Positions 23,536 to 34,312 of a DNA stretch of 64,000 bases are shown here, one piece after another; within the stretch, counting starts at the first letter, position 1; the number at the start of each line of letters is the position of its first letter. The stretch lies in NCBI GenBank assembly GCA_019055375.1, contig JAHQIW010001275.1, forward strand, positions 80,995 to 144,994. Direction: 5' to 3'. A model generated the notes under the pieces. That model did no database searches. It worked only from the letters and a program-made list of their open reading frames with translations, and was not told where the DNA came from. This DNA comes from Parelaphostrongylus tenuis. Lineage: Eukaryota > Nematoda > Chromadorea > Rhabditida > Metastrongylidae. Position numbers and translations under genes: made by a program.

Positions 23536-24351
23536 TCATCTGCGGTATCACCTGTATCACCTGTCGTCCCGTTGATCGTCGAGTGACTCGAGCGGGTACC
23601 AGCAACTCTTCCATTTTTCCCTATCGCGTGCAAGAGTAGCCCAGTGGGTCCTCCTTGCTCTAGGAATTCGCTGAGCATCATATCTTTCTTCCATCGCTTT
23701 CGTGAAGAAATTGGACCAACGGGTCAGTGGTCTTCCTTTAGAGCGCTTGACGTACCGAGGAATCCAGTCGGTAACGGCTCTCGTCCATCGGTTGTCGTTG
23801 AAGCGCATCACGTGTCCGGCCCACCTTATTTTCGATATCCTGGCGTGTAGAACGGCGTCTCTGATTTTCGATCGTTGACGTAGGTAGGAAGTTCGGATCC
23901 TTTGTCTCATTTGCGAAATACGAGACACTCCTAGCATCGACCTTTCGACTGCGCGTTCGATAACGGCAAGTGATCTTTCATCCTGCTTACGTAGCGACCA
24001 GGTTTCTGCTGCATACGTCAGGGCAGGGATAATTGTCGAGTCGAAAAGGTGGGCACGGAGTCGGATGTTCTTTGTCCTCTTCACTACATCTTCGATGCTC
24101 TTAAACGTTCCCCAAGCCGCTCGTTTCCTCCTGCTCAACTCTGGGGCTAGGTCGTTCATCATGTTGATTTCACGACCTAGATAGATGTAACTGGAGCATT
24201 CGGAAATTGTCGTTCCGTTGAGCGTGAATGGGGCATTAAAAACCCATCCGTTCCTCATGAACATTGTTTTCGTTAGATTCAGTTGAAGACCGATCTTGTT
24301 TTGATTTCCATCATCGATCTGAAAAAAGCCTTTGATTCATCTGCGGTATCA
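23536..24351 (-). mobile_element. RTE family 1 insertion, 5'-truncated and 5'-inverted, with 15-bp target duplication
   Basis: The 3' end of the element reads on the minus strand from about 24297 to 23551 and includes a 235-residue open stretch (24264-23557). It carries the C-terminal blocks [53 protein letters not shown] and RPLTRWSNFF, and ends in the CAGGTGATACAGGTGATA tail. Upstream of it, on the + strand (about 24298-24339), is a 40-bp piece of RT motif A ([10 protein letters not shown] codons with small changes). The whole is bracketed by TCATCTGCGGTATCA at 23536-23550 and 24337-24351. This is the layout produced by twin-primed integration. One of the younger copies here. Confidence 0.88.
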
Positions 24352-26844
24352 ATTAAAATATACTCTGACCGCAATGGCGCACCAGCTGAATGTCGTGCTG
24401 TGACGAAACCGGGTATTTGGTTGTTTTGAAGCTAAACTCGATAGTTCCGTAGCGGTCTTTGCTTCTGAGCCTGTCCATCACGAATTTCTTGCAAGCTGTC
24501 TATACTCAGCTACTTCTACTCAGTAAATCTGATGATAAATTTGTCAAAACAGACTTGAGAAAAGCATTTAAAAAAGTGGGGGGCCGTGATAAAGTGGCTA
24601 GTGATACTCAGAGCGGCTTAACGCGGAATTGATCTCACAGTCTCTCAAGCCATCGTGTCTGAATTCGACAACGGGAGTTTATGAAACTGTAGTGCTACAC
24701 GTAAAGTAGGAAACAGTCAAGTACATAGGTGGAAGTGAGTCATTGAAGGTCATTGTGTATCTGTTACAGACACAGTGATAGCGATGTCGTTCACCCACGA
24801 AACACGGCGCTGGTTCGACCTCGTCTTGAGTTCACTTTGTTTTGCATCGAGCTGCAGAGGCTAGCTAACTGATGTGTGATCTGTAATCATTAATCATGAT
24901 ATTCGGCTCATTTTTTATACTCTCGGCATAAGTGGCCAAAATGTGTTCAATCAGTGAGTTTTAACAGCGTACATATACAGTTCTCACTATGGCTGATATT
25001 TCATTGTCTTCAACCTCTCAGCCGCAGCGAATGGAAGGGGTTTGCACAGTCTGTCTTATTTTTTATTCGGAAAATCTGTGAACTTCCTGTGCATATTCAA
25101 TTTTCAAAGCACGAGTTTGCCGACCGTATAGATTTCGATGGCACTACTAACCGTTTGTCCACTCAAATGACGAATGTATGTTCGTCCAATTAATGAAAAG
25201 TAACGCAGCTGATGACAGACTTCTGCAAACGGTAGAAGCGAAATGAAAGCAGTGGTACGGCAATTAAGTCGACTACGGTAGCAGCTTCTCCAATTACCGA
25301 TTTTTCTTGTAAACGTCATCTTATTCCGTAATAGTTCCGTAATAGAATGCTCATCACCACGAAACTGTGAATACTGGACTCATGTCATTGCACCTCTGAA
25401 GAGGCACTAACGCGGAAACAACGGCCAAGATGTAATCAACCTCGTTTAGGCTCGTGAACAGAGCAAACTTATACATAGTCTTCGTCTTCAAAGCTTCTGT
25501 GGAGAATGCTTACGATTTTACTCGCATGCGTGCTCCTACGTTCATAAGTTTCATGCTTTGGTAAGGAAAATTTAACTTTCTTAAGTTGGTAAAGTCGTGG
25601 TACAACACTGAGTTGATCAACCGTTGAGTTTTATAGGGTTGAAGCATGCTTGGGTGTTTGAATATAGGTACGGTAATTGTTGCGCTTACAGTAAGTGCTA
25701 TGTGTCACTTCATTATCAAATTTCTTTTATTATTCGTTTATTATTGTTATTTACATCTTTCGTCTTTGTCTTTCGGTTCATCAACCAAAGTTCTAATACT
25801 GAGTGTCAGTTTCGATTAGCTAACACTACAGGATGTTTACGAAGAAAGTGAAGACGCTGATAAAACTGGTCGCTCATTTTGAGGAAACTAGTGTTTCAAA
25901 TTCCTTTTTGTTTTTACGAGTCTTCCTTCCCCATGGTTTACCTATATGATCTCTCTTCACGTAGTAATCTGATTCCTTTTAGAAACATAGACACATAGAC
26001 ACGGAAACGTGAAGTTTCTGTTGTTTTTCTCAGTTGTTTACTGACTGCTACATTTGCCATGAAGGAAGTGGTTGTTTTCCTATGTTGAAGATTGTGAAGT
26101 AAATGTCATTACGCTCTATCGACTGTGTAAGCTCATAGTTACTCTATTCTCAATTCATAGTGGACATGTCATATAGATTCTTTTAAAAGCAACCTTTCTG
26201 TTGAGAAGGCGTTCGCAATATTTGCGGGCCTCTGTGTTTGTTAAATCAAGGTATCGTCTACAGCAGCCATCACTATTATGTCAACCACACCTCATTTCCT
26301 AACATATTCACATTGATACAAATGATATTCCCTCGTGGAAACAGCATTTCGTAATGTGATTTGGTTATCGAAATTCCAGGATTCTGACGTTCATGCGATG
26401 TGGCTAACGGTAGTGTAAGTCTATTTTTAGGCCACCGCCTTTGGAGGGCATCAACGGTGTGTAGTAGCTTATAAGCACTGTTTTTAAACTACTTGGACTG
26501 AATATCTATAACTGAATTACATCGATAACTTTTCTTATGCTCTTTCTCCTCATCCTTACGCTAATTGTCGAATTGTTGTAATTTAGAGCACATTGCAGAA
26601 AGATCCTGTCCGAATGTTTAACGAATTTTGAGCGAGAAGAAGTTCTTAATATAATTTTATATTGTTAATTTCTCAATTACTTTCCAAATTAGCGCGACTT
26701 TCAGGTATATCACATTTCACACTGTGGTTTATTGCATTACTCTGATTAACAGCACCCTTGTGGTTACCAGACTATTGACGCGCTAATGCTGCAATAAATA
26801 TCGCTTGAATGAAAACATTTATCTCGAACATATCAAGTGTTCAT
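24352..26844. other. No recognised gene
   Basis: AT-rich unique sequence downstream (3') of the minus-strand secreted-protein gene. Short open stretches at 24954-25193 and 25624-25851 have no motif or credible splice partner. Confidence 0.3.
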
Positions 26845-28740
26845 TCAGTTTCCGCCGACAACGGCAGATGCCGAGAGGAAGTTTTGCCCAAATGGTCCCA
26901 ATGCCAACATTCGAAGCGCTCTGTTCACTACACTTTGCCACATCGCTCTCGACCAATTCGCCATGATGATGTTCGTAGTCTATTCAAAGTCTTTTTATTT
27001 TTCAAAACGAGCTTGTGAAAAAAACAATGCAATTCAAACCGAGAGAGTGCCTCCAATTGTCAAAGCTGTGGGTGAAACAGGCTTTGGTTCGGCCTTCTGC
27101 GCTTCCGGACACTTCCCCATATTTTGCCCAGTTACTACAGTGCAAATTCCCGACACTGTGTTGCTGAAAATGACACAAGCTGGCGAATTTGCCATCATTA
27201 CTGCAGGAAACTATGAGTTTCATAACGACACCTGCTGACATTACAACGAAAATCCGAAGAAAGATCACAAAATTTTATGCAAGAATTATTTGTTTACAAA
27301 TTTTTCTGTATAAAACCTTTCAAGCCACCACATGATGCTTTGAGTACTACACCAATCTCAGAGAAAGGGTGTAGATATTGATATCACTTACGCATGTCCT
27401 GCGGGCTAACTGCCATATCGCAACGCAATGGTCTGTAACTGATCTTTACACTTAGTTGACCCAAAATGGCTGAGATTACTGCGTCGGGTAGGAGTGCGTT
27501 TCGACCTTGGCTTTTGAGAACATCAAAAACCTGGAAATTTTTTCACTAAGTAGTAGAGTTTGCTTGAAGAAGTCTTCAACCAAATTGTGTAAAACTGTGC
27601 AATTCATGGGAGCACTAAGTGCCTGAGGCACTGTCATAAATTGTAACTCGCATCCTAGGCCATATCTGGCTTCAAGAAAGAAACTTGCAAACCAAGAGTT
27701 GCAAACTTACTGCCTTTCTTACAAGACGTCCTACAAATATCCGAGCTTCTGCTATGTTAGATGCAATACCAGGCACTTTAGTGAATACTGCGGGGTTTCC
27801 GGCGTACGCCATGGCGACAGGCAAAGTGAAGCCAGTAACGTTGAAGATTCTAGTGTTCACTGCAAGGAAATTGCGAACTGTTGTGATTAAAGTTCATAGG
27901 ATTTTATCCGAGGTTAACAAAATTGCTTTACGAAAAAAACTTTATTTCGAGTGGTTTAATGAGACCACGCTCAAATTTCAATAGATCTCTTCATTATTAT
28001 TTGAGTCAACATGCCATGTGGTCTAGTAAGGGCTCTTGTACGGCCCGATACACGTGTTTCGACCTTACAGTCCTGTCAGTCAAGCAGAACCCGTCGTCTT
28101 TTGAGTTTTTAATGAACTAATCCTCACGGAAGCCTGCTCTCCTTACAGAGAGACATAGAGGAAGACGAACGATTAACACTGTAAGTCAGTGAAAACATCA
28201 CCAAACTTGCAGTGTTTTACACTCGATTGCTCTCTGCTAGTATTTTTGGTATATTTTAGCTTTATTTCGAGTGTTTTATTAAAATCACGTTCAAATCTCA
28301 ATAGATCTCTTGATTGATATTTAAGCCAACATGTCATGTGGTCTGGTAATGGGCTTTTTACAATCGAATGTAAAACACTGTAAGTTCGGTGATCTTTTCA
28401 CTCGACTTACAGTGTAGATCGTTCGTTTTTGACATCTCTCTGTAGAGAGAGCAGGTTCCTGAGAGGATTAGCTCATAAAAAGATTGAAAGACGACGGCTT
28501 CTACCCGACTGACCAGACTGTAAGGTCGAAACACGCGTATCGGGCACTACAAAAGCCCATTACCAGACCACAAGCTATGTTGGCTCGTATATTGATGAAG
28601 AGATCTTACGGAAAAAGCGTTTATTTACTACCTTGACCTGGTGGCAACACACCGCATCCTAACACTGTCGAAATTATAGCTAACAGCGAAATTGTGAGTA
28701 AATCAATTGCACTTCTGATCATGTTTGCAAGAATATTCAT
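26845..28740 (-). CDS. Small secreted Cys-containing protein, paralogue 2 (five exons, 230 aa)
   Basis: Exons, in transcript order, 28740-28632, 27859-27711, 27530-27392, 27200-27040 and 26979-26845. All junctions are GT/AG with phases 1,0,1,0. Exons 1, 2, 3 and 5 have exactly the same length as in the paralogue at 5784-8104; exon 4 is 6 nt longer. Residues 12-28 form a signal-peptide core before Cys29 (CGVLPPGQ). Further blocks are VTGFTLPVAMAYAG, VFDVLKSQGRNALLP, ISAILGQL, Cys123, 141, 152 and 163, PTALTIGGTLS and the C-terminus SASAVVGGN. No stop or frameshift interrupts it, so both copies look functional. Transcription is toward the first paralogue, 19 kb away. Family not recognised; extracellular location inferred. 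Last intron only 60 nt. Confidence 0.88.
27930..28610. repeat. R1 palindromic repeat in intron 1 of paralogue 2
   Basis: Forward core CCCGATACACGTGTTTCGAC at 28043 and its inverse GAAACACGCGTATCGGGC near 28530-28550. AGTGTAGATCGTTCG-type arms face GAACGATTAACACTGTAAG. Same family as 6050-6735 and in the same intron of the paralogue, but starts only about 20 nt after the 5' splice site here. Confidence 0.75.
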
Positions 28741-28749
28741 TCTTTTACC

Positions 28750-28758
28750 CTAAAAATC
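28750..28758 (-). promoter_or_regulatory. Candidate trans-splice acceptor of paralogue 2
   Basis: GATTTTTAG on the minus strand, 9 nt before the ATG at 28740; identical in sequence and spacing to the site before paralogue 1. Confidence 0.5.
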
Positions 28759-28759
28759 C

Positions 28760-30165
28760 AAGCAATTATGGTTGACTTAGGCTGAAATAATTTTGATATA
28801 TTTTGCACAAAATCAGTTACACGGCAGTAACGGATTTGGCTATTGGCAACTTTTGTGAGTAACATCTGCGTGACACTTCACTGATTATTACGAAAACTGC
28901 AGGGTCTGCCGACTTACTAAACTTGATGTAAAAACTATTCAAAGCACGTTTTCTGACTGGTTGTGTTGTTCTGAAACACAGAAAATTGGATAATTAAGTG
29001 AATTCCATGTAAAATGTAGGTCAACAATGAAGATCGATAGAAGAAATCAGTTGGAGAGAATTCCCAAGAAAAGTTCCCTATTCTGAAAGTGGCATCACAC
29101 CGCATTATCGCGCCAGTTGAAGGGCGGGACCAGATTGGTTACGGCTTCCTAATTTCTGATGCTTTGCCAAAAATTTCGACATTCCCAGAAATAAAATATA
29201 AGCAGTCAATGATATCTCGATGTTGCAAGTGCACTTTGGGATAAAGTATGTAAAAGATGTGAAGAAGAAACAGATTGACAAACGATAAGCAACTCTAGGT
29301 GTAAGATGTTTTTGGCGAGAAATTTTCTTAAAAGCAGAATTTGCGTTTGTTAGAGTTCTATACTCTCGTTAGTCTATTTGAAACGCCCATGAAATCTTTT
29401 TTTGTCTATGAAGAGATCTCCTGATAGCTATGTCAAGGACTTCACCACAATGTCACTGCACGATTCAGACACTGCCTTAAAGAATTCGCCAGTGTGAGGA
29501 ACCACGGAGGAAACTGTGCCATAATTTGTTGGAGAAGAAAACAAAGCGTATGAAGACATCAGGTCCTGTCGTGAGACAAAGGAAATCTACGCCTTGATGA
29601 GATTGCCACTGTAGCGAAATGGGCAAGTAGTACAGTGGGCATTGTTGAGAAAGCAAGTGATGCGATACTGAGCAATAGCTTCCTTGTTGACTTTTTTGAA
29701 TGCAACAAGTCAGATATTTATGAACGTCGTCAGTCTCTCACAATTGCCCCATGACTTGCGAGCAAACAAAGGTAGCTGCTGTGCGGTCTAATCATTTTTG
29801 GCAAATGTTTTGAAAGCGACTATCTGAGAAGGTCGAAGCGCTGTTTTTTTTCAGCGAACCATCAATTCGACACCTTTGGTATTTTAGGTTTTTGAAGTAG
29901 TTCGAAATTTATAAAGGAAAGTTTTCAGAGCAAATTTTGCTAGGTCCTATGGAAGAAATTACTACGTTTCAATTTATTCGAAAATTTTTTGTGATATATA
30001 ACAGTAGCGCTCGTTCTTCAGCTTATAAAATTGTTGTGCACTATATGATGTTAAAAAAGCAGACCTTGGTTAAAATCTCGAACGACTGCTGCACTTCTAA
30101 CTTGAACAGTTTTCTGGAAACATTCTGTTCACTGTTATATGAAAATTGAGAAAACTTATCTTGAT
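28760..30165. other. No recognised gene
   Basis: Upstream region of the minus-strand gene. No exon, RNA gene or known repeat family identified. Any promoter of paralogue 2 would be here but no TATA-type element stands out. Confidence 0.3.
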
Positions 30166-30169
30166 TAGC

Positions 30170-30660
30170 TGACGCGAGGTTAGTGAATTAGTAGTATACG
30201 TTCGGCTGACGTTTCGACGACCCGCCTTCTTCAGAGCCTGAGCGTATGTAGTATTAGACTATTTGAATGATTCGTATGGTCTTATTTATATGCTGCCTAG
30301 GTCAAGTTAGAAGATCAAACGAAGAAAGGGCGCGGGATCTCGTGTGATGGTGACGCACTCGCCCCATTCATTTCGGGATTTTGGGCGTTTATCCAAAATG
30401 CCTCAAGAGTCTTGCGCGTGGATGTAAATCGCTAATTAAAAACATGTGTTGAACGGCTAAAAATGTGTGCACAGGAGAAGAGGAAAGGAACGAGTCATTA
30501 GACTTGGCACGAAAAATTGCCATTTATAACGGCTACAAAACATTTGCTACTTGGGAATATTCAAAAAGAGAAATTAGGTCCCGAAAGAACAATACTCCGC
30601 ACCTGAGTACCTTGGGTCACTTGAGTAAGGTCCATCTTTTTTACTGTGTATAGCTTTTCA
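30170..30660. repeat. Retroelement-end-like segment
   Basis: GCTGACGTTTCGACGACCCG, followed by CCTTCTTCAGAGCC (complement GGCTCTGAAGAAGG), is the kind of motif seen at ends of nematode retroelements. Related wording (CGAGACGCGCCGAAACGTTT) is at both inner ends of the palindrome arms. An adjacent open stretch (30465-30653; EEERNESLDLARKIAIYNGY) may be a remnant of its protein. Element class is not established. Confidence 0.35.
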
Positions 30661-30699
30661 TATTCCGTAGCTTAGCTGAACTTAAAAATGGGGCTGGAC

Positions 30700-31040
30700 A
30701 TACTCAGGCTAGCTTGCCAGTCCCTCCCATCACAGACGAGAAGTGTATCAGCAGGAGACGACCTTTTCCCACCTCCTATGTACTTTTCAATCGTGGATTG
30801 CAGAATCTTGGCTTAATCGGCCTGTTGAATGCAGTTTGCATAGAAGGTGACACACTCACGCACGTATGCATGCATGAACATGTCTTCGTCAACAGAGACG
30901 GCGTGTGTTCAATCGATGCAATAAATCTCGGCAGCCCACCTCCTAGATCTACCTACATCTCTGAAATCCACAAATTGCTTTTGGTTCGCGTTTAATACCC
31001 TATCCATCACTTAGAAACACATCAAGTCTCGCGATTACCA
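30700..31040. repeat. Dispersed repeat shared with both window ends
   Basis: TTGGTTCGCGTTTAATACCC, then CTATCCATCACTTAGAAACAC, resembles 70-110 and 63700-63750. These three copies differ, which suggests an old family, possibly the 5' region of RTE family 1 since the 63.7-kb copy lies at the 5' end of such an element. Confidence 0.4.
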
Positions 31041-31148
31041 GCCGAGCACAATGTATCTGGTAGCGAGTCATATATGTATATTACAATTTCTTCACATAAA
31101 TGTGTATCGTAGCTTAACGTTCTGCTGTTTCTATAGACTTCTCTCGAA

Positions 31149-31240
31149 CAACATATATATATATATATTATATATATATATATTATATACTATCATATAT
31201 GTAAAGCTCTCTCTCCAAGATATATATATATATATATTTA
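31149..31240. repeat. AT microsatellite
   Basis: Several short TATATA tracts, interrupted by CTCTCTCCAAG. Short reading frames over it are artefacts. Confidence 0.9.
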
Positions 31241-31483
31241 TAATCTGATAGCATGATGATAAGCCTATCATGGGTCCATTATGACACCTATCTCCCTGCA
31301 AGCGATTGGCTGAATCAAAAGACACCGTGCTACTGATAAAACTGTAATGCACTGTATAAGTACCATAACAGCCTAATGAAAGGCTCAAAATATGTCATCA
31401 GTGTATTAAGTGTTTTGTGAAGCTCTAACTTTTCAGAATAATGCTAAGAAATTTCAGTGATTGTGCTTGTGCTGGAATTTCTA

Positions 31484-31747
31484 TCACTCCTCAGCAGTCA
31501 TATCAGGACATTTTGGAGATATATTTGATGCAATCTTTTCTAGCGGTAGTCTCAGCGCTGGCACACAGAAGCATAATTTATGCGCCTTTTTTCTGTCAAA
31601 TTCTTGAGAAGAATAGGAGAGGGCAGGGGCCGAGTGATTGTGATTCTCGTCTTGGTGCGGAGCTGAAAACGAAAGCTCTATGGAGCGCCACAGTCTATTT
31701 TCGAGATGGCAAAGAGACGCGCTTAACGAGTATTCTACGACGTTCAA
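31484..31747 (-). other. Open stretch of unknown origin (87 codons)
   Basis: The minus-strand frame (HLENRLWRSIELSFSAP, then EFDRKKAHKLCFCVPALRL) stays open for 87 codons with protein-like composition, but has no hydrophobic leader, no splice partners and no motif I recognise. It could be a repeat-derived fragment or an orphan exon. Confidence 0.3.
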
Positions 31748-32274
31748 GAAGAAGGCGAAGAACGAATCAAATGCTCGAAGTAGTGAGATCCACCCAGTGA
31801 AAATAGAAAAAAAGTCTAAAATAGATCAAATAATTAATTCAATTTAAAGGACACTTTGTGCAAAAAGATGCATAGATAAATGTTGTGGGTGATCTGCCCA
31901 TCGAAAAATAAGAATCTAATTGAAAAAGAGCGACAGTGAACCGACACAGTGAACCTGAATCGGATTCGCTTCATAATCATCATTTTGCATTTACGTATCG
32001 TTACAGTGTTAATTAAAATTGTATAAATATAGTCATCTAATGATGAACTATGTATATTTCTGATCAGTGTGCATTGAAGTGACTGAGCGTATAGATATCA
32101 TTTGCTTCTGACAATAAGCTTGTAGTGATATTCTGAATTTTAGATTAACAAGCGAGTAGTAGGAAATCGAGTTCTCGTTCTTATACCACGTTTCATCAAC
32201 GATCTTAAGTATTGATGACAGATTGAGCAACAGTTCATTTAACTCGAAAGAATACTCATTGAAATCTTACAGAG

Positions 32275-34270
32275 GAGCCTCCCGAAGTTGCCATTGATGC
32301 TGTAGATATGTTAGATTCGTCATCTCCTGTAAGTGCCCCAAACTCTGTTTCGCTTTCCAAAACAGATATTTCCAGTGAACAGGTACGTTTCATACTGCTA
32401 CAAAATTCCACTGTCACATCACTCATTTTTCCTTTTCCTTGATGACTCTTAACGGGATTATTATGGAGCGAAATAAATGAAGTTATGGAAGTCGGTCGTG
32501 AAGAACGTACAAATGCAACGTTGATTTATTCACTTGCGAGTTGACCATTCTGAAACCTATTATCTTTTCAAAGTTCTGAACAATAAACATAGCATGAATC
32601 ATGATAAAACTGTCGACTTATCTATTTCATTAATTTATTGATATATGCAAAAGTATACATGTATATATATGTATATACGCTTATATGTACGTATGTATAT
32701 AGGTATATGAATGTACATACGTATATGTATGTATGCACGTACCTGCGTATTATGCACATATACATATATATGCGTGTATATGTGTATATATAAAAATGGA
32801 AAACCAGCAAGACCGTATTGTTGTTCAAAAAGGGAGACCTTCACGACATAGGCATTTATCGCCCAATCTGCTTGCTGTCCGTTGTCTATAAACTCTTTAC
32901 TCGAGTCATCCTAAACAGTATTGACAGAACACTGGACGAAGGACAGCCATGCGAACAAGCAGGGTTCCGAAAAGGATTTAGTACCATTGACCACATTCAC
33001 ACGATTACAAGACTCATTGAAGTTTCACGAGAGTACAAACAACCACTCTGTCTCACTTTCATCGATCTGAAGAAAGCCTTTGATTCAGTGGAAACAGAAG
33101 CGGTTATTGAGGCTCTGGATAACCAGCGTCCCTACTCGGTACATAATGATCCTTCGTGAGCTTTATAAAGATTTCACGACCAAAATATCTCCATTCTACA
33201 ACAATATCACCATTGACGTAAGAAGAGGGGTTCGACAAGGCGATACAATTTCGCCAAAACTATTTACTGCCACCCTACAAAACGTCATGCGAACATTAGA
33301 ATGGGACGAAATGGGAGTGAAAATTGACGGTCGACCATTAAACCATCTTCGCTTTGCTGACGATATCGTTCTCATAACACCAAACATCAGCCAAGCGGAA
33401 CGAATGTTGACCGATTTCGATAACGCCTGTGGAAAGATTGGTCTTTAACTGAATCTAACGAAAACAGTGTTCATGAGGAACAGATGGGTTTCTAATGCCC
33501 CATTCACGCTCAACGGAACGACAATCTCCGAATGCTCCAGTTACGTCTATCTAGGTCGTGAAGTCAACATGATGAACGACCTAGCTCCAGGATTGAGCAG
33601 GAGAAAACGAGCGGCTTGGGGAACGTTTAAGAGCATCGAAGATGTAGTGAAGAGGACAAAGAACATACGACTCCGTGTCCACCTTTTCGACTCGACAATT
33701 ATCCCTGCCCTGACGTATGCAGCAGAAACCTGGTCGCTACGTAAGCAGGATGAAAGATCACTTGCCGTTATCGAACGCGCAGTCGAAAGGTCGATGCTAG
33801 GAGTATCCCGTATCGCGCAAATGAGAGAAAGGATCCGAAGTTCCGACCTACGTCAACGATCGAAAATCAGAGACGCCGTTCTACACGCCAGGATATCGAA
33901 AATAAGGTGGGCCGGACACGTGATGCGCTTCAACGACAACCGATGGACGAGAGCCGTTACCGACTGGATTCCTCGAGACGTCAAGCGCTCTAAAGGAAGA
34001 CCACTGACCCGTTGGTCCGATTTCTTCACGAAAGTGATAGAAGAAAGATATGATGCTCAGCGAATCCCTAGAGCGAGGAGGACCCACTGGGCTACTCTTG
34101 CACGCGATAGGGAAAAATGGAAGAGTTGCTGGTACCCGCTCGAGTCACTCGACGATCAGCGGGACGACAGGTGATACAGGTGATATGTATATATATGTGC
34201 GTATATGTGAATATATATGTATGTATATGTATGTATATATACATATACATGTACATATACCTATATATGT

Positions 34271-34312
<42 letters not shown>

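Noticed and set aside
32622..32844. Tyr/Ile-rich reading frames
   Set aside because: Translations of the TATG microsatellite.
33881..34087. Minus-strand frame, repeated at 23644-23850 and 48872-49078
   Set aside because: Antisense shadow of the conserved RTE C-terminal domain.
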